Source: DTYU01 sp040756575
GTDB taxonomy: Bacteria > Bacillota > Desulfotomaculia > Desulfotomaculales > Ammonificaceae
Assembly: GCA_040756575.1 (NCBI GenBank)
Contig: JBFLYP010000016.1
Span: 1-60,592, forward strand
DNA: 60,592 bases
Direction of reading: 5' to 3'
Numbering within the stretch: the first letter of the stretch is position 1; every line of letters starts with the position of its first letter. The translations under genes were made by a program, and so were the position numbers. The notes beneath the pieces are model-generated. The model saw only the letters and a list, made by a program, of their open reading frames with translations, had not been told where the DNA came from and did not search any database. Of the stretch, positions 56,161 to 60,592 are shown piece after piece.

Positions 56161-58392
56161 TTGGCGTTTGTTAACTGGCTGATAGATATCTGTAACCCTT
56201 TGGGTAATCCGGTAAAAGAAGACCACCCGCCTTCAAACGCGATTCTTTGGGTGCATCCGGTTACGGGAACCCGTTATTTCCTCGAAATAAATAAGGCTAC
56301 GGAGATTACCCGTTGCGGGTTGGCTTGGGTAGAGGCTTTGCGGCGAAATTATGATCTCGCTACTGCTACCGATTACCTGGCAGATTTTTTAGCTAAGCGG
56401 GATATCTTTAGCCGAAAGCTCTACCTTGAGGAAAAGGGTCTTAACTTCGGAGACCAGAAAGTGGGGATAGAGGGGATTTGCGGGTTCATCCCGTTGGCGG
56501 TACTCTGGTCTGAACTGCCTTATCCCGGACAAGTTGCTTCCGGAGAAGATAAAAAATTAAGCCTATCTGGTTGGCTGCGCGGCGAAAATAAACCGTGCGT
56601 GCGGCTGGCTGACTTCTTGCTTCTGCGAACGGGTTTATTCTTTGCGCTGGCAGCTAACCATGTTCCACCACAGGAATGGCCGTTCCTTCGCTTGACATCC
56701 CTTCTGGACGGTAGCGGTGTTTTTGGATTGCAGGAGGGTCTGAGCGGTTTGGTACCGATCCCGGAAGAACTGCGCGAAGCTTACGAGACGGCGTCTTTCC
56801 TGGCCGGTTATCCCGACGCGGCTGGGGCAGAACGGGTGTCAGGAACGGTAGAGGTGGTTGAGGGCGGCGTTTTCAAGGTTAAGGAGTATTACCTTGAAAC
56901 AAACCGCATCGGCGAAATCCGTGGCGCTAGCGTGCTCTTAAACGACATCAACCGCTACCGTTACATCCAAATGTTTCGCGAACTCGGGCTAACTCCGGAA
57001 TCGATTGTCTACGCTGGCGGTGGCCACCTTATGGCGGTGGTACCGGCCGGTGAGGGCGAGAAGGTTGCGGAGGAGATTGAGCGGCTGCACCGGGAGGTTT
57101 GCCTTACCGCCCGGGCAGTGGGAGTGGCGCGCGGGACAAGTGCTTCGGAACTGGCCAACTTCGGTAAGTTGCGCAGTCGTTTAACGGAAGAATTGGTTGA
57201 GCGCCGCAGCGTACTAATCCCGGCATGGGATACCGCTGAGGGGGCAATCGACCTTTATCACGAAGGGTTCTCACTGGGTAAGAGTATTCCTCTACGGCTG
57301 GCCAAGCCAAGGGAATGTTGCGGATCCTGCGGTATCCGTTCTGCAGTCCGGGTATGGTCGTATGAGGACGAAGACCGACCGTTATGTGCTTCTTGTCTGC
57401 GCAAGCAGCTTGTCGGACAAGAAGCGAAGGAAACCGTCTTTGCCAGGGAATACCGGCGCTTCTGGCAGGCGCGGGATGAGCGTGCTGACCTCCGTGCGGC
57501 TCGGGAAATCGAGGAGATCGCCGACGACAATAATGAGATTGCAGTGGTATACGCCGACGGCAACAACTTCGGCCCCCTGTTCGGTCAGTGCAAATCCCTG
57601 GCTGAGCTGCGCTTCCTAAGCCAGTTTTGCGAGAATGCGGCTTATGCGGCGGTTTTTACGGCCCTAAAAGAAAATCAAGCGTTTTTCGAAAAACGGGCGG
57701 TAGAAATCATTGCTTTAGGCGGCGACGATATCTTTCTGCTTGTTCCGGCACAGGCTGCGTTACCTGAGGCTATCGCCATCGGCGAGCATTTTGACCGGTT
57801 ATTTAAGAACCTTACGGACGCTACAGCTAACCCTACGCTCTCCCTGGGTGTGGTCATTGCTGGGGCGAAGACCTCAGTGCGGTATCTTTTCGAATTGGCA
57901 CAGGCGCTTCTTAAGGAGGCCAAGAAGCGGGTTTACGCGGCAAGAGAGAGCTTAGAAGGAGCCCTGGACGTAGCCGTTTTAGTATCTTACGCTGCCTACG
58001 CGGACAATATCGCTACCTACCGAGGGAAAACCCTTTGTAAAAACGGCGCTAAGTTGACTTTACGCCCCTATACCTTTTCCGAAGCCCGGCGCTTCATAGA
58101 AGCGGTGCGCCGGCTGCAAACCGCTTCCCAAGCGCCCGGCCGGAGCTGGTTCTACGGGTTGCGCCAAGCGGTAGAGCATTACGGTCAGCAGGTGGCGGAG
58201 CTTTTCTTCAATTACCAGTACGCCCGGTTGACCGATAATCAGCGCGAGACCCTGAAAAAGTACTGGCAACTCCTAACAGGACAATCTGGTGACCCCGGAA
58301 TGTTTTATGAGCGGGACGGCTTGCGCTATTGTCCTTGGCTGGACGTAGTGGAACTGTGGGACTACGTCGGTGCAGGAGGTGAAACCCGTTGA
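56161..58392 (+). CDS. cas10: Cas10 large subunit of a type III CRISPR system, HD-less
   Basis: This 743-residue protein is the signature subunit of a type III effector. The first Palm-like domain has ETNRIGEIRGASVLLNDINR and VYAGGGHLMAVV near residue 284; a zinc-ribbon with CCGSC near 386-390 and CASC near 412 follows; the second Palm has IAVVYADGNNFG near 460-471 and an intact GGDD in IALGGDDIFLLV near 520, so it should make cyclic oligoadenylates. No N-terminal HD nuclease motif is present, which fits subtype III-D. TTG at 56161 after GGGGAGGTG is preferred; ATG at 56128 is possible, but residues between translate that ribosome binding site. Its stop overlaps the next start as TTGA. Confidence 0.85.
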   Translation: MAFVNWLIDICNPLGNPVKEDHPPSNAILWVHPVTGTRYFLEINKATEITRCGLAWVEALRRNYDLATATDYLADFLAKRDIFSRKLYLEEKGLNFGDQKVGIEGICGFIPLAVLWSELPYPGQVASGEDKKLSLSGWLRGENKPCVRLADFLLLRTGLFFALAANHVPPQEWPFLRLTSLLDGSGVFGLQEGLSGLVPIPEELREAYETASFLAGYPDAAGAERVSGTVEVVEGGVFKVKEYYLETNRIGEIRGASVLLNDINRYRYIQMFRELGLTPESIVYAGGGHLMAVVPAGEGEKVAEEIERLHREVCLTARAVGVARGTSASELANFGKLRSRLTEELVERRSVLIPAWDTAEGAIDLYHEGFSLGKSIPLRLAKPRECCGSCGIRSAVRVWSYEDEDRPLCASCLRKQLVGQEAKETVFAREYRRFWQARDERADLRAAREIEEIADDNNEIAVVYADGNNFGPLFGQCKSLAELRFLSQFCENAAYAAVFTALKENQAFFEKRAVEIIALGGDDIFLLVPAQAALPEAIAIGEHFDRLFKNLTDATANPTLSLGVVIAGAKTSVRYLFELAQALLKEAKKRVYAARESLEGALDVAVLVSYAAYADNIATYRGKTLCKNGAKLTLRPYTFSEARRFIEAVRRLQTASQAPGRSWFYGLRQAVEHYGQQVAELFFNYQYARLTDNQRETLKKYWQLLTGQSGDPGMFYERDGLRYCPWLDVVELWDYVGAGGETR

Positions 58393-58988
58393 ACATGGCA
58401 AAGATATGCGTTACTTACCGGCTGAAGTTTATCACTCCGGTGCATGTAGGAACGGGTACCGGCGGTGGTGGGTTCCTTGATAAATATGTTTACCGGCAAG
58501 GAGGTGCCCCGGTTATTCCTGGTTCGACCGTCAAGGGGCGCCTGCGGGCGGCGGTAGCTACCCTGGCGCAGGCCGGGGTTTACGGCCCGGCGGAAGTTTG
58601 CCGGGGAAGCGACGATTGCACCTGTCTTGCTTGCCTCATTTTTGGCCGTGCTGATTGGGCAAGGGGCTCGCTGTATTTTGAAGATGCCCGGAGTGTTGGC
58701 GGTGATATAAAGCGCTGGGTCGGTGTGCGGGCCGGTATCAGCATGGACCGCTACCGGCGAGTAGCCCGTGACGGCGCACTTTATACCGTGGAAACGGTTG
58801 GCGGTGAAGATATCGTTTTTGAAGGCCGGATTACCGGGTTTGTGCCAGAAGAAAAACGAGCGGCGGTCATCACGGCGCTGAAAGACGCCTTCGCCTTTAA
58901 CTACGCGCTCGGCTTCGGCAAGAGCCGGGGGCTGGGTTGGTTTCGGGCAAAGGTACTAGAGGAGGCGGAAGAATGCGGTACACCGTAA
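58389..58988 (+). CDS. Csm3-like (Cas7-group) RAMP protein
   Basis: This 199-residue RAMP protein should form part of the crRNA-binding backbone and may cut target RNA. The N-terminal strand RLKFITPVHVGTGTGGGGFL is followed by PVIPGSTVKGRLRAAVA near residues 37-53, the signature RAMP glycine/helix motif; GISMDRYRRVARDGALYTVE near 119-138 is typical of Csm3; GFGKSRGLGWFRAKV near 175-189 is the terminal glycine-rich loop. CxxC pairs near 75-83 may bind zinc. TTG start at 58389 after AGGAGGTG. It overlaps the next gene by 16 bases. Confidence 0.82.
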   Translation: MNMAKICVTYRLKFITPVHVGTGTGGGGFLDKYVYRQGGAPVIPGSTVKGRLRAAVATLAQAGVYGPAEVCRGSDDCTCLACLIFGRADWARGSLYFEDARSVGGDIKRWVGVRAGISMDRYRRVARDGALYTVETVGGEDIVFEGRITGFVPEEKRAAVITALKDAFAFNYALGFGKSRGLGWFRAKVLEEAEECGTP

Positions 58989-60151
58989 CCATTACCCTTA
59001 AAAGCCCGGCCTTAGTCGGCGACAGGCGCGAACCGTCGGCTTACTTCCTGCCTTCGCGCGACTTCATCCCTGGTGCGGTGCTGCGGGCCGCTTTGGCCCG
59101 GGTAATTACTGAGGGCTGCCCGTATTACAGCCAAGCGCGGCTGCACTGGGTGCGGTTTGCTAATAAGCCTGATTGCGAGGGTTGCCGCTGGCGCGGGCTC
59201 TGCACTTCCTTTGACTCTTTGCGAATCAGCCATTTGTATGTAGAAGGAGCGCGGGTGGCACCGCTTACGGCTTACCGCTGCAAGTTTAATAAGAACCACC
59301 CGGTTTTTGATACCTTGTTCGGTTTAGGAAACCCTCGCTGCCCCGAGTGCAATGATCGCGCCGAGCGTGCTGGCGGGTATATCGATGATCACGGGCAGAC
59401 AGTACCGGTTCACCGGCGGCTGATAATGCGTTTAGGGGTCGACCCGTACCGTGGTGTGGCCCGAGACCGGCAGCTTTTTGCGCTGCGGGTTCTAAACGAA
59501 GGGCAAACGTTCCGGGGCCGGCTTGATATTCCAGATGAAGTAGTAGAAATCCCTCAAGATTTTACATTGCGTCTGGGGGCGAAAACTACTGTAGGTTTGG
59601 GACAAGCTACCCTCTATCTGGAAAGATTAGAGGGGTCTGGTTCTGCCGACCTGTTAGAGCGGCTGACCCGGTTTCAGGAAGGTGCCCGGGAGTGGCTTGA
59701 GCGGCGCGGGGAGAAGGAGACGGGAGAGTATAGCTACTTTTCCGTCACCTTACTTGCCGATGCTCTACCGGCGGCGGCGCTAACGGCAAAGGTCGAGCGG
59801 GTTCCGACGGCGATCTTGCGGCAAGAGCTGGCAGCGGCCTTATTTCCGCCCGAGTCGCCTCTTTCAACGCGTGATCTAGATGCGGTTAGGGTTATTGCTG
59901 ATTTCCGGGTTTACGGCGGCTACTGTACGGCGGAGCGGGGTAATGGGCGCCGGGAAGCAACACTGCATATCGCAGCTGGGAGCGTTTTCCTTTACCGGGT
60001 GCCTGGCGCGTTAAACGATGGGTTACTCCAGGCGCTCCGGCTTTTAGAGGAGCAGGGCGTGGGGGCAAGGACTGAAGACGGCTACGGGGCGGCGTGCGTC
60101 TGCGACGAATTTCACCTTAGTACGGGAGGGATGACTGGTGAGCATAAATGA
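58973..60151 (+). CDS. Csx10-like (Cas5/Cas7-group) RAMP protein
   Basis: This 392-residue protein has a RAMP start TITLKSPALVGDRREPSAYF then FIPGAVLRAALARVI near residues 30-44, a cysteine cluster CEGCRWRGLC near 63-72 and CPEC near 123 (probable zinc site), and a C-terminal glycine-rich loop GVGARTEDGYGAACV near 365-379. Length and the C-terminal loop fit Csx10 of subtype III-D, which caps the crRNA 5' end. ATG at 58973 follows GAGGAGGCGG. Assignment to Csx10 rather than another large RAMP is an inference from size, motifs and operon order. Confidence 0.7.
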   Translation: MRYTVTITLKSPALVGDRREPSAYFLPSRDFIPGAVLRAALARVITEGCPYYSQARLHWVRFANKPDCEGCRWRGLCTSFDSLRISHLYVEGARVAPLTAYRCKFNKNHPVFDTLFGLGNPRCPECNDRAERAGGYIDDHGQTVPVHRRLIMRLGVDPYRGVARDRQLFALRVLNEGQTFRGRLDIPDEVVEIPQDFTLRLGAKTTVGLGQATLYLERLEGSGSADLLERLTRFQEGAREWLERRGEKETGEYSYFSVTLLADALPAAALTAKVERVPTAILRQELAAALFPPESPLSTRDLDAVRVIADFRVYGGYCTAERGNGRREATLHIAAGSVFLYRVPGALNDGLLQALRLLEEQGVGARTEDGYGAACVCDEFHLSTGGMTGEHK

Positions 60152-60551
60152 AACGCGAGCGGTAGATTTTGAGCTCGAGCAAGCGATGAAGAAAGCGCTT
60201 GACGATCTTAAAGAGGATTTAGCCCGAAAGGCCGCCAGTTTTTTAGCGGAAGACCGGCGCAAGCCTGACGGCATCGGTTACAAGCAGATTCGAAACCTGG
60301 TGGCGCTGGCCCAAATGGCTGCGACACCGCTGGAGATTAAAGCTTTTATTGAGTATCAGATGGGCCGCGATGCCGACGCGAGAAAGACCAACGGTTGGAT
60401 CGGTGAATTAGCTGCTGGCGAGCCTTTTGGGCGGGCTTTATTGAAAGAAATTGCTGAGGTAGAGGCTCTAGGAGAATGCTGCAAAAGCCGCTTGTTTTTC
60501 TCCTTCAGAGGCTCCAAGGTCGATTCTTCAGCCAAAACTCACGTAAGGTAA
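60138..60551 (+). CDS. Small helical protein, candidate type III small subunit (Cas11/Csm2-like)
   Basis: This 137-residue protein is largely helical and charged; GYKQIRNLVALAQMAATPLE near residues 47-66 followed by IKAFIEYQMGRDA resembles the small-subunit helices of type III-D effectors. GTG start overlaps the RAMP gene by 14 bases. The last about 27 residues (after EVEALGE) are unlike the rest, and the DNA there contains GCTGCAAAAGCCGC, reminiscent of reversed repeat family B, so the C-terminus may have been altered by an insertion. The operon probably continues beyond the window. Confidence 0.55.
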   Translation: MSINETRAVDFELEQAMKKALDDLKEDLARKAASFLAEDRRKPDGIGYKQIRNLVALAQMAATPLEIKAFIEYQMGRDADARKTNGWIGELAAGEPFGRALLKEIAEVEALGECCKSRLFFSFRGSKVDSSAKTHVR

Positions 60552-60592
60552 AACCCTTCAGCAATCCATTTGCTGTTTTCTCCTCTTTTTGA

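Overview
The window looks like a chromosomal segment of an anaerobic, endospore-forming, moderately GC-rich Firmicute of the Clostridia, probably close to Peptococcaceae such as Desulfotomaculum, Pelotomaculum or Desulfofundulus. The basis is spoIID and ylmC sporulation genes, Firmicutes-type gene order (alaS-ireB-ruvX-yrzB-mltG and rimP-nusA-ylxR-ylxQ-infB-rbfA-nrnA-truB-ribF-rpsO-pnp), frequent TTG and GTG starts behind strong Shine-Dalgarno sites, and a selenocysteine formate dehydrogenase. The genus is an inference.

Layout. 1-1300: one doubtful ORF and a macrodomain deacetylase. 1500-9620: a branched-chain-amino-acid-type ABC operon (livG, livH, livM, livK, livF) with two CoA-ligase genes built in, suggesting uptake and CoA activation of an organic or aromatic acid. 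9620-11020: a group II intron 3' remnant (domains V and VI with bulged branch-point A) and moaA. 11380-14700: spoIID on the minus strand, ddl, deoC and a 24-residue membrane peptide. 15380-21700: formate dehydrogenase with in-frame UGA (Sec201) and a SECIS-like hairpin, its Fe-S subunit, fdhE, a tetraheme cytochrome and a histidine-rich protein. MoaA could supply the molybdopterin this enzyme needs.

21800-32670: a cysteine-rich hypothetical, alaS-ireB-ruvX-yrzB, a VanW-family protein, mltG, a metallo-beta-lactamase-fold hydrolase and a class B penicillin-binding protein. 32700-48250: fmdB-like, thioredoxin, the long translation and RNA-metabolism operon, a polysaccharide deacetylase, an M16 peptidase and dut. 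Two small lineage-specific genes sit between ribF and rpsO.

48250-50970 is a decayed zone: a frameshifted Rpn-type nuclease gene, broken coding stretches and a repeated leader. After it come a secreted beta-propeller protein, a small membrane protein and ylmC. 54838 to the window end is a compact type III CRISPR-Cas operon that looks III-D-like: a CARF protein fused to a LuxR-type helix-turn-helix, a Csx15-like protein, a Cas10 with an intact GGDD motif but no HD domain, two RAMP proteins and a small helical protein. No CRISPR array is inside the window.

Three dispersed repeat families thread the intergenic regions. Family A (about 150-390 nt, with a GNRA-capped hairpin) sits before ddl, the cytochrome and the VanW gene. 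Family B is a roughly 30-nt element with core AAGTTTTGCAGCGGTCT. Family C is a roughly 55-nt leader found in the decayed zone.
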